NCBI GenBank assembly: GCA_002729695.1
Contig: PBYQ01000036.1
Coordinates: forward strand, 62,001 to 126,000
Origin: Citromicrobium sp.
Lineage (GTDB): Bacteria; Pseudomonadota; Alphaproteobacteria; Sphingomonadales; Sphingomonadaceae
Reading direction: 5' to 3'
DNA: 64,000 bases
Shown here: in pieces, positions 53,950-61,430 of the stretch
Position numbering within the stretch: the stretch's first letter is position 1
Layout: the number at the start of each line of letters is the position of its first letter
Notes under the pieces: generated by a model
Database searches by the model: none
What the model saw: only the letters and a program-made list of their open reading frames with translations
What the model was told of the DNA's origin: nothing
Position numbers and translations under genes: made by a program

Positions 53950-55062
53950 ATGAAATTCACCAATGTCCTCGCGCTGGCGGTAACCGCCGGCCTGATGCTG
54001 ACCGGCTGCGACAGCAGCGGCGGTACGCGCGACTCGATCCGCGCGGTCGGCTCTTCGACCGTCTACCCCTTCGCCAAACAGGTTGCCGAGAGCTTTTCGC
54101 GCTCGAACCCCGATCTGCGTTCGCCGCTGATCGAATCGACCGGCTCGGGCGCGGGCATCGCGCTGTTCTGCCAGGGCGTCGGCGCGGATACGCCCGACAT
54201 GGCCAACGCTTCGCGCCGGATGAAGGTGAGCGAGTTCGAAACGTGCCAGTCGAACGGCGTCGACGCGATCACCGAAATCCAGGTCGGGCTGGACGGGATC
54301 GCCTTTGCCAGCGCGGAAGGTGGCATCATGATGTCGCTGACGCCGGAGATCGTCTACAAGGCGCTGGCCGCGAACCCTTACGGCAAGGAACAGACCGCGC
54401 AGACCTGGCGCGATGTCGATCCCTCGCTGCCCGACGCGCCGATCCTCGTCTACGGGCCGCCCTCGACCAGCGGCACGCGCGATGCGCTGAAGGAACTGGT
54501 GCTGACCGCCGGGTGCGAAACCGACCCGGAAATGAAGGCGCTGAAGGAAAAGGACGAGGACGCGTTCGAGCGGACCTGCACCGAAGTCCGCAGCGACGGC
54601 AAGTATGTCGACCAGGGCGAGCAGGACAATCTGATCGTCCAGAAGATCCAGGGCAACAAGAACGCCGTCGGCATCTTCGGCTATTCCTATCTCGAAGAGA
54701 ACGAAGGCCGCGTGCAGGGCCTGCCGATGAACGGCGTCGACCCGACCTACGACAACATCGCCAGCTTCAAGTATCCCGGTGCGCGCCCGCTCTACATCTA
54801 CGTCAAGCAGGCGCACCTTCAGGCGATCCCGGGGCTGCAGGCCTATCTCGACCAGTGGATGAAGATGTGGGAGCGCGGTGGCCCGCTGGCCAAGATCGGC
54901 CTCGTCGCACTGCCCGCCGGCACGATGGAAGAGATGGCGGGTCGCATCAGGACCCAGCCCAAGCTGACCGCCGCCGAGCTTGAAAGCGACAGCACGCTCG
55001 ACGCCGAACGTGCCGAAGCGGAAAGCGGCAACGCGGGCAAGCCCGTCGAACCCGCCGAGTAA
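53950..55062 (+). CDS. phosphate-binding lipoprotein, PstS-like
   Basis: A 370-residue substrate-binding protein for phosphate ABC uptake or phosphate sensing. The signal peptide ends LMLTGCDSSGG (lipid-modified Cys). Phosphate-contact segments are VGSSTVYPFAK, ESTGSGAGIALFCQG and GPPSTSGTRDALKEL. The C-terminal 40 residues are an acidic helix. pstC, pstA, pstB and phoU are not adjacent, so it is an orphan gene. It has a Pho box upstream and a strong terminator downstream, marking a single-gene phosphate-starvation transcript. Start at ATG 53950 puts the signal peptide at the N-terminus. Confidence 0.92.
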   Translation: MKFTNVLALAVTAGLMLTGCDSSGGTRDSIRAVGSSTVYPFAKQVAESFSRSNPDLRSPLIESTGSGAGIALFCQGVGADTPDMANASRRMKVSEFETCQSNGVDAITEIQVGLDGIAFASAEGGIMMSLTPEIVYKALAANPYGKEQTAQTWRDVDPSLPDAPILVYGPPSTSGTRDALKELVLTAGCETDPEMKALKEKDEDAFERTCTEVRSDGKYVDQGEQDNLIVQKIQGNKNAVGIFGYSYLEENEGRVQGLPMNGVDPTYDNIASFKYPGARPLYIYVKQAHLQAIPGLQAYLDQWMKMWERGGPLAKIGLVALPAGTMEEMAGRIRTQPKLTAAELESDSTLDAERAEAESGNAGKPVEPAE

Positions 55063-55089
55063 GGCTGCGGCCGCAAGGCCTGAAGAAAG

Positions 55090-55125
55090 AGGCCGCCCGC
55101 TCTGCCCGAGCGTGGCGGCCTTTTT
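55090..55125 (+). terminator. rho-independent terminator after the phosphate-binding gene
   Basis: AGGCCGCC (55090-55097) pairs with GGCGGCCT (55114-55121), with a further CGCTC/GAGCG pairing inside, then a run of five T. Plus strand. Confidence 0.9.
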
Positions 55126-55143
55126 CGTAGCCGCTCGTCCCTG

Positions 55144-55956
55144 TCAGCTTTCGAGGCGTTCCTGCTCTGCAACCGTTTCGGGCCGCTGGGGCAGCAGCGT
55201 CACCAGCAGGACGATTCCCGCCGCGAGCACCGCCGATGCCGCCAGCCGGCTCAGTTCGAGCCCGCCATGCGCGACCGGCTTGTCGAGGAAATCGCCGACC
55301 ACCGCACCCAGCGGGCGGGTCAGGATGAAGGCCGACCAGAACAACAGCGGCTTGGAAATGCGCGTGGTGTAGTGCGCCAGTGCGACCAGCGCGAGCGCGC
55401 CGCCGAAAATGCCCGCGGCCCCAAGGTAGCCGAGCGATCCGTCCGCCACCCAGTCGCCCAGCGCAGTGCCCAGCGTCTGCGAGAAGGTGATCGTGACCCA
55501 GTAGAACAGCTCCGCCTCGCGGGTATGGACCGAGGCCGCCGAAATCCCGCCGAGCGTGCGGTGCCAGGCGATCAGCGACAGGACGACCAGCGAGAACAGC
55601 AGGATCGATCCGCCCGGGTATCCGATGCCGAGCGATCGCGTCGCGAAATCGGCCAGCGTGGTGCCCGCGGTGGTCGAGGCGATGATCGTCGCCCAGTAGA
55701 GCCACGGATTGAACCGCCTGGCGCGGATCTGAAAGAAGGCGAAGATCGCGAGCGCGGCCCCGAAGATCACGGTGCCCACGACATAGCCGTTCAGCCCCGA
55801 CTGCCCCGCGCTGGCCGAGGTTTCGCCCAGCCAGCTCATGCTGACGGTGTCGCCCGCGGTCTCTCCCAGAGTGGTTGCGAGGATCTTGATGATCCAGAAC
55901 CCCAGCGTGACCGCCGGCACCTTCGCCGCGGTTTCCATCATTGCGTCTCGCGTCAC
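55144..55956 (-). CDS. COG4705-type membrane protein with internal repeats
   Basis: A 270-residue polytopic protein of the uncharacterised COG4705 type. Four related segments recur through the helices: WIIKILATTLGETAGD, WATIIASTTAGTTLAD, WVTITFSQTLGTALGD and WSAFILTRPLGAVVGD, each with a small-residue TxxG core and closing Asp. This fourfold motif suggests a channel or transporter with internal symmetry. Start GTG at 55956 has GGAG upstream. It is divergent from a membrane-tethered regulator gene, with a palindrome between them. Confidence 0.82.
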   Translation of the reverse strand: MTRDAMMETAAKVPAVTLGFWIIKILATTLGETAGDTVSMSWLGETSASAGQSGLNGYVVGTVIFGAALAIFAFFQIRARRFNPWLYWATIIASTTAGTTLADFATRSLGIGYPGGSILLFSLVVLSLIAWHRTLGGISAASVHTREAELFYWVTITFSQTLGTALGDWVADGSLGYLGAAGIFGGALALVALAHYTTRISKPLLFWSAFILTRPLGAVVGDFLDKPVAHGGLELSRLAASAVLAAGIVLLVTLLPQRPETVAEQERLES

Positions 55957-56027
55957 TTCGCCATCTCCATCTGCCCGGCCCGCTTGCCAGCCGTGGCAAT
56001 AGGTTGGACGGCGGCGCCCCCGAATCT

Positions 56028-56043
56028 ATAAGCACGCGCTTAT
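56028..56043. promoter_or_regulatory. inverted repeat in the divergent promoter region
   Basis: ATAAGC (56028-56033), ACGC, GCTTAT (56038-56043). A perfect six-base inverted repeat 18 bases upstream of the HTH regulator start and 72 bases upstream of the divergent COG4705 gene: a plausible autoregulator site. Confidence 0.42.
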
Positions 56044-56061
56044 GCGGCGCTGTTTCCGCAT

Positions 56062-56625
56062 GTGCTTAAGAGAGTTGCGAGCTTGCCCCAGACCCCGCGA
56101 CACAACCTGCGACCGGGAGGAACCCAGCGCCGGGCCGCGCTCGCCGCATCCGCCTTCGTCGCGCTGCAGGGGATCGCCGCGCTCTATTTCCTCGGCGACG
56201 GGATCGACGATATCGCGGCGCAGATGCGTTCGGGCATCGGCGTCGAACCGATCATGGAATGCGTCATCGCCGTCGCCCTGCTGGCGGGCACCATCCTCGG
56301 CGCGCGCTACACGCAGCGCCTGCTGGCCGACGCGCGGCGCAGCGAACAGGCGCTGGGCATGGCGCGCGGCGCGATGGCGCAGCTGATCGAATTGCGCTTC
56401 GCCGAATGGAACCTGACCCGTTCGGAAAGCGAGGTCGCGCTGTTCGCGATCAAGGGCAGCACCATCCCCGATATCGCCCGCCTGCGCGGCAGCGCGGAGG
56501 GCACGGTGCGATCGCAGCTGAGCCAGGTCTACGCCAAGGCCGGGGTCGCCAACCAGACGATGCTGCTGGCGGTGTTCCTCGACGACCTGATCGATCCGCT
56601 CGCGGTGGATGACGCACAGGGCTAA
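56062..56625 (+). CDS. membrane-anchored LuxR-type HTH regulator
   Basis: A 187-residue protein with two N-terminal hydrophobic helices (about residues 26-46 and 65-83), a linker helix, and a C-terminal helix-turn-helix of the LuxR/GerE type (LTRSESEVALFAIKGSTIPDIARLRGSAEGTVRSQLSQVYAKAG in parts), with the conserved Leu-T-x-x-E, I-A and T-V-R-x-x-L pattern. It has no receiver or ligand domain, so signals may enter through the membrane part. The start is GTG at 56062; a TTG at 56083 with AGAGAG upstream is a rival. It is divergent from the COG4705 gene. Confidence 0.82.
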   Translation: MLKRVASLPQTPRHNLRPGGTQRRAALAASAFVALQGIAALYFLGDGIDDIAAQMRSGIGVEPIMECVIAVALLAGTILGARYTQRLLADARRSEQALGMARGAMAQLIELRFAEWNLTRSESEVALFAIKGSTIPDIARLRGSAEGTVRSQLSQVYAKAGVANQTMLLAVFLDDLIDPLAVDDAQG

Positions 56626-56677
56626 CCGGCAACGCTTGTTCGCAGAAACGAAATCGGCACACCGAGGTTCTCCCGTC

Positions 56678-57469
56678 ATGAAACCCAGCGACACCCGGAT
56701 AAACGCCAATCCCGCACTGGTCGGGGTCGTGATCGTCGCGGCGCTGCTCCAGATCGTCACGACATCCTTGCCCGCGCTGGGCATCGGCGATCCGATCGGC
56801 TCGAAGTCGAACGCGGTGCGCACGCTGATCACCCCTGCGGGCTGGGCCTTCTCGATCTGGGGGCCGCTGTTCGCCGGTACGATCGCCTTCGCGATCTATC
56901 AGGCGCTGCCCGGCCAGAGGACGAGCGCGCTGTTGGCGCGTATCCGCCTGCCCGCAGCGAGCGCCTTCCTCGGTAATGCGCTGTGGGCGCTCTACACGCA
57001 GTTCTTTGGGCTGGCGGTGTTCTCCGCAGTGATCATCATCCTCACCCTGTCGTGCCTCATCGCGACCTACCGCGTCTTCGCCCGGTGGGAGCCGAAGTTT
57101 TCGACCGGAGAGCGCTGGCTCGCCGTCCTGCCGCTGAGCGCGCTGGCCGCGTGACTGACCGCCGCGACCATCGTCAACATTGCCGCCACGCTGCTGTTCT
57201 ACGGGGTCGACGGCGGAGAGGCCGCACCGCTGATCTCGGCGCTGGTGGTGCTGACCGGCGGGATCATCGCCTGCCTCGCGCTCGTCAGAGGGCGGGGCAA
57301 TCCGCTCTACGCGGCGGTATTCCTGTGGGCGCTCTCGGCGATCTATGCTGCGGGCGGACAGCGCGCGGAGCCGGTCGCCATCGCCACGGGTGTCGCGGCG
57401 CTGCTGGTGATTGCCGGCGCGGCGATCGGCCTGCGATCGGCTGGCCTGAGACGCTGGTTCGGCGGATGA
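56678..57469 (+). pseudogene. TspO-like tryptophan-rich membrane protein interrupted by an in-frame TGA
   Basis: From ATG 56678 the frame encodes a polytopic protein (GWAFSIWGPLFAGTIAF, FLGNALWALYTQ, VIIILTLSCLIATYRVF) until TGA at 57152-57154 (codon 159). The same frame then continues for 104 residues to TAG/TGA at 57469 with LTAATIVNIAATLLFYG and further helices. Intact homologues, from memory, have Trp at this spot (P-L-S...W-x-T-x-A-T-x-x-N), so one G-to-A change TGG to TGA explains it. There is no frameshift. Either a recent nonsense mutation, a read-through gene, or a sequencing error. Two short products are also possible. Confidence 0.78.
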
Positions 57470-57493
57470 GCGCGCGGGCGGGGCGCGTGCCGC

Positions 57494-57928
57494 TCAGTCG
57501 CCGCCCTTGCTGCGCTTCTGCTCGTCCTCGCGCGCGTGCATTTCCGCCCACAGCTTTTCCGTTCCCGCCTCGACCGAGCGGTTCACATATTGCGAGGCGA
57601 CCAGCCAGCCCTTGATCGGGCGGAGCGGGAGGACGCAGCCGATCGTCATCAGCGGCACCGCGAGAAGCAGCAGCAGCCACAGCGGCGGTTCCAGCGCGAC
57701 CTGCACCCACACCATCAGGAACAGCAGCGGAAATGCGACGAAGCACAGCGAGAAGAAGGCCGGGCCATCGTCGGGCGAGGCAAAGCGGTAATCCAGCCCG
57801 CACACCTCGCATCGATCGCTGACCTTGAGCCACGACTTGAACATGTGCCCCTTGCCGCAGCGGGGGCACAGGCCCTTCCAGCCGGATTTGAATATCCAGG
57901 CGGCATGCTCGTTGATCTCGATCTTCAT
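57494..57928 (-). CDS. DUF983 family zinc-ribbon membrane protein
   Basis: A 144-residue protein with a CPRCGKGHMF...CEVCG four-Cys zinc ribbon in the N-terminal 45 residues, then two membrane helices (about 58-80 and 84-104) and a charged C-terminal tail (EDEQKRSKGGD). This is the usual DUF983 layout in Alphaproteobacteria, where the gene is often near cytochrome oxidase or nudix genes; function unknown. Here it stands between the interrupted TspO-like gene and a DUF2254 gene. Confidence 0.9.
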   Translation of the reverse strand: MKIEINEHAAWIFKSGWKGLCPRCGKGHMFKSWLKVSDRCEVCGLDYRFASPDDGPAFFSLCFVAFPLLFLMVWVQVALEPPLWLLLLLAVPLMTIGCVLPLRPIKGWLVASQYVNRSVEAGTEKLWAEMHAREDEQKRSKGGD

Positions 57929-58136
57929 CTCGCGCCTTTCGGGGGTATTGGCGGACGTCGCCCTGCCTTGCGACAGGCGATTTCACGTGCCCCGATGGCG
58001 GTTTCGCGCGGCAAGCGCAATTGCGATGAGGGCCATTCGGCTTGCATCGAATACATCCGACACCGTCGGGGCGGTGCCAGCCAGAACCAGGCCTATAAGG
58101 TCGAACCGTCCGGGCATCCGCGCAGCCGACCGACAG

Positions 58137-59438
58137 CTAATCCCCGGCCGACACCGCCCGGGCAAAGGCATTGCGGATTTCCTCGCGATCCCGCTCCGCC
58201 TGCGCGCGATCTTCCGCATGATCGCGCAAGGCGCGCGCGCAATCCGCGAGGTAGGATGCCAGCCGCGGGGAACCACCCGCTTCGCTCACGCAGCGCATGA
58301 CGCGCCCGTAATTGTCGATCATCCGGATCGAGACCGCAGGATAATCCGCCGCCGCCTGCCGGAATGCGTTCAGCGGATCGCCGAACAGGCCGTGGAAATC
58401 CTGCCCCGGCAACTCGAAGCGCGGATGGTCCGCCGACACGGCGATCTGCTCGGGATCGACCCAGCTCTCGCGATGGCGCAGTATGATTTCGGCCAGCGCA
58501 TCCGCAGCGGCGAGTGCGGTGTAGAAGTCGTTCACTGCGGGTGAGAGCGCACGCGCCGCGATCTCCACGATCAGGCGGATCTGGAAGACCGAACCTTGTC
58601 GGTCGCTCCTGAACGGGCCGATGGGCAACGCCTTCTTGACCGCGCCGGCAGAAGGCAGCCTGCGCTCGAACTGGGCAAGTGGCTCGCCCTTCAATACGTG
58701 CTGCCCGGGCGCAACGCAGATCCGCACCGCGCCCTCGTGCCCGGCGAGGCGATCTACCAGCCGATCGAGGTCGACCCCTTCGACATAGCCGTCGCGCGGT
58801 GCCGCGACGGTCTGCGCGAAGGTGCCGGAAAAGGGCGCGCGTCCGGCGATTGCGCGGATTCCGTCAATCGCATCTCCCGCCAGCGCGTCGATCGCCTTGT
58901 CGACGAACATGGTCCGCCCGAGATCGTGCAGGGCGACCGCCAGCATGGCGACATTGACCGCCAGCAGCAGGATCGTGATCGACAAGGTGGCGAGCGGGGT
59001 CTCGGCCAAAGGCGCTTCCGCGTCGATGGCGGCAAGCGTCAGCACTGCGAATATCAGGCTGAACGACAGGCCCGCGATCGACACGCGCACCAGGTGTCGC
59101 CCGAGCCAGCGGTCGATCAGGCGTACGCCGAGATTCCCCGCCGCGATCGTCAGCACGATGAGCGAGATCGAGAAATAGAGCGTGATGAAGGCCGCATCGA
59201 TTCCGGCAATGACGCTGGCGACCTCTTTCGCGGTGTCCGCAGTGGCGACGGGCGCGAGGTCGTGGGCGATAAGCCAGTCGGACAAATAGCGGCGGTCCAG
59301 CGCCAGCGAGAGTGCAAAGGCAAGCGGAGCGGCGATCACCGCGCAGATCGCCAGGAACCAGTAGTTCGCCACCAGACGGTGTGCGACCCAGCCCCGCAGG
59401 CTGGTGGAAGAACGGCTCAATTTCACGACCTGCCCCAA
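58137..59438 (-). CDS. DUF2254 membrane protein
   Basis: A 433-residue protein with four N-terminal helices (about 25-45, 75-105, 117-138, 150-172) and a large cytoplasmic domain with RIAARALSPAVNDFYTALAAADAL-type segments (here IVEIAARALSPAVNDFYTA), the signature of DUF2254. Function unknown; an ion-channel-like role has been guessed from topology only. It is divergent from the rhodopsin gene with 127 bases between them, so they may share a promoter region. Confidence 0.88.
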   Translation of the reverse strand: MGQVVKLSRSSTSLRGWVAHRLVANYWFLAICAVIAAPLAFALSLALDRRYLSDWLIAHDLAPVATADTAKEVASVIAGIDAAFITLYFSISLIVLTIAAGNLGVRLIDRWLGRHLVRVSIAGLSFSLIFAVLTLAAIDAEAPLAETPLATLSITILLLAVNVAMLAVALHDLGRTMFVDKAIDALAGDAIDGIRAIAGRAPFSGTFAQTVAAPRDGYVEGVDLDRLVDRLAGHEGAVRICVAPGQHVLKGEPLAQFERRLPSAGAVKKALPIGPFRSDRQGSVFQIRLIVEIAARALSPAVNDFYTALAAADALAEIILRHRESWVDPEQIAVSADHPRFELPGQDFHGLFGDPLNAFRQAAADYPAVSIRMIDNYGRVMRCVSEAGGSPRLASYLADCARALRDHAEDRAQAERDREEIRNAFARAVSAGD

Positions 59439-59565
59439 AGTCCATGTGTCAGTTCAGGAACTTAACACACGACCGCCCCTTTGGTTGCGGCGTACCCAGT
59501 GCCGGGGGCTCTTTGGTGGAGAAGGCATTCGGTCCGTGATTATCATCCTTTGAAAGGCACGGATT

Positions 59566-60432
59566 ATGGTCACTTCCGAACTTGCCAGCCAATTCGGCAG
59601 CATCGAGAATGTGGTCGCGCTCAGCGTCGACCAATATACTTCCGGTTCGCTCATCCTGATGGTGAGCTACGGAGCCCACTTCGCGTTCATCCTGTTCTTC
59701 CTGGCGATGGCCTGGCAGCTGGCGCCGCGTTATCGGATCGTCCCGATCCTTTCTGCCGTGGTCATGGCCTCTGCCGGTCTCAGCCTGCTGCGCGAATTCA
59801 TGATCTGGGAACAGAGCTACGAACTTGTCGGCGGGGTCTACCGGCCGCTGGCCGACAATACGAGCTTCACCAACGCCTTCCGGTACGGGAACTGGACGAT
59901 CACGGTCCCCATCCTGCTTACCCAGTTGGCGATCGCATTCGGGCTGCCGCGGCCCGAACTGCACAAGCGCGCCGTGCGCATGATCATCCCGGCGCTGCTG
60001 ATGATCTGGACCGGCCTCTACGGCCAGTTCGGCGAAACCGGCGACTTCCTGCGCCTGAATATCTGGGGCGTGATTTCGACGGTTTTCTTCGTCTGGCTGA
60101 TCATCGAGGTGCGCGGCGTGATCGGTCGCGGCGTCGCTACCAGCCCGCCCGAACTGAAAGGCTGGCCGAAGAACATCTGGTGGTACTTCCTGGCGACCTG
60201 GGGACTGTACCCGATTGCCTATGCGCTGCCCCAGCTGGGCTTCGATGGCGACATCGTGGTTGTCCGCCAGCTGCTGTTCTCGATCGCGGACATCAGTTCG
60301 AAGCTGCTCTACGGCCTGATCCTGAGCCGTTACGTCCTGCGAAGGAGCGCGCTGGAAGGCTACGTGCCCGCTGCAGAGGCGCTCGAAACCTCGCCGCTGG
60401 GGGCCGTGGTCGCTTCCAAGCGGGGGGACTGA
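59566..60432 (+). CDS. microbial rhodopsin, NTQ type (predicted light-driven chloride pump)
   Basis: A 288-residue seven-helix retinal protein. Helix C reads RYGNWTITVPILLTQL: the key triplet equivalent to bacteriorhodopsin Asp85/Thr89/Asp96 is Asn109, Thr113, Gln120 (NTQ). Helix G reads ADISSKLLYGLI with Asp242 and the retinal Schiff-base Lys246. NTQ rhodopsins studied in marine bacteria such as Nonlabens and Fulvimarina pump chloride inward; function here is inferred from this motif. GAAAGG precedes the ATG. The retinal-forming enzyme follows after four bases. Confidence 0.94.
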   Translation: MVTSELASQFGSIENVVALSVDQYTSGSLILMVSYGAHFAFILFFLAMAWQLAPRYRIVPILSAVVMASAGLSLLREFMIWEQSYELVGGVYRPLADNTSFTNAFRYGNWTITVPILLTQLAIAFGLPRPELHKRAVRMIIPALLMIWTGLYGQFGETGDFLRLNIWGVISTVFFVWLIIEVRGVIGRGVATSPPELKGWPKNIWWYFLATWGLYPIAYALPQLGFDGDIVVVRQLLFSIADISSKLLYGLILSRYVLRRSALEGYVPAAEALETSPLGAVVASKRGD

Positions 60433-60436
60433 CCGC

Positions 60437-61249
60437 TTGGCGCAGACAGCCGCCATTCCAACCAAGGGGCTCCGGCATGATGCCGGGGCCCTCGTCACCG
60501 TTCTGCCGGTCGCCGCAGCGGTGGTGGGGGAGCTTGCCGGTGGCACCGCGTCGACACTCGTCTCGCTCGGCCTCTTCGCGGCGGGCGTGCTGCACGGGGC
60601 GGCCGAAGAGGACGAAGGCGGCATCTATCGCTACTCGGCTGCGCATGCCGCTGGTTACGTCGCCTTCGCCGCAGGCATTGCGGCGCTCTATCTTGCCGCC
60701 CCCGTCGCTGGCCTCGCGGCGTTCCTGATTCTTTCTGCGTGGCACTTCGCCGATGGCCGCTGCGATTTCTGCCCCGCGTCGCGTTACGCGATCGCAGGCG
60801 TGGCCATCGGAGGTAGCGCGCTGTTCATGCCGACGCAGACCGCGGCGGTGTTCGCTACGGTAACCGGGCAGCCGGTACCCGATATCCTCGTCCAGATACT
60901 CGCCTTCGCCGGAATGGCGGGAATGGCCTGCGCAGCCTACGCGATCGTCCGCAGGCAGAGCGGCGCTGGCTATGCAATAATCGCGGCGCTGGCCGCGATG
61001 CTGGCCGGCCCGGTGATGGCGGTGGCACTGATCTTCTTCGTCGCCCACGCCGCGCCGGTGCAACGCCGACAGATCGAGAGGCACGGGCTGAAGCAGGTGC
61101 TGAACGCAGCCCTACCGACCGGCATCCTCGCATTGCTGGGCACGCTCGCGCTGGTCGCCCTTGCCTGGTCGGGGATGATCGCGATTCCGGTCGCGGTCGC
61201 AATCGCATTCGGCATGGCGACGCCGCACATGCTGACGGATGGGCTCTAG
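60437..61249 (+). CDS. blh: Brp/Blh family beta-carotene 15,15'-dioxygenase
   Basis: A 270-residue integral membrane enzyme that cleaves beta-carotene to two retinal molecules. About six to eight helices. Conserved His residues of the family are at GVLHGAAEED, ILSAWHFADG, FFVAHAAPV and ATPHML. Start is TTG at 60437, four bases after the rhodopsin stop, with a GGGGGG run as ribosome site; ATG codons nearby are out of frame. It forms a two-gene operon with the rhodopsin, which gives the pump its own chromophore supply as long as beta-carotene is made elsewhere. It converges with ftsK. Confidence 0.9.
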   Translation: MAQTAAIPTKGLRHDAGALVTVLPVAAAVVGELAGGTASTLVSLGLFAAGVLHGAAEEDEGGIYRYSAAHAAGYVAFAAGIAALYLAAPVAGLAAFLILSAWHFADGRCDFCPASRYAIAGVAIGGSALFMPTQTAAVFATVTGQPVPDILVQILAFAGMAGMACAAYAIVRRQSGAGYAIIAALAAMLAGPVMAVALIFFVAHAAPVQRRQIERHGLKQVLNAALPTGILALLGTLALVALAWSGMIAIPVAVAIAFGMATPHMLTDGL

Positions 61250-61376
61250 GCGGGAATCGTGCCGCCACATGGCACAATGGCCTTGGCCCGGCGCGCGTAG
61301 CCGCTGTCCTACACGCGCCTATAGCGCTAGCGTTCGCACCGCTCTTTCACACCGTCGATCCCCTGCCGAAATCGCG

Positions 61377-61393
61377 CCTCGCAAGGGGCGAGG
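61377..61393 (+). terminator. weak hairpin after the rhodopsin operon
   Basis: CCTCGC (61377-61382), loop AAGGG, GCGAGG (61388-61393), followed by GTTTCTC. Six pairs and a poor T tail; low-confidence terminator. A tandem GTGTGTCAG repeat (61411-61428) follows before the ftsK stop. Confidence 0.35.
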
Positions 61394-61430
61394 GTTTCTC
61401 CCCCAGGACAGTGTGTCAGGTGTGTCAGAG

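Noticed and set aside
57983..58117. A 44-codon minus-strand frame with a hydrophobic middle (LIGLVLAGTAPTVSD, ALIAIALAAR).
   Set aside because: No ribosome site and no coupling to neighbours; possibly a decayed small membrane gene, but unsupported.
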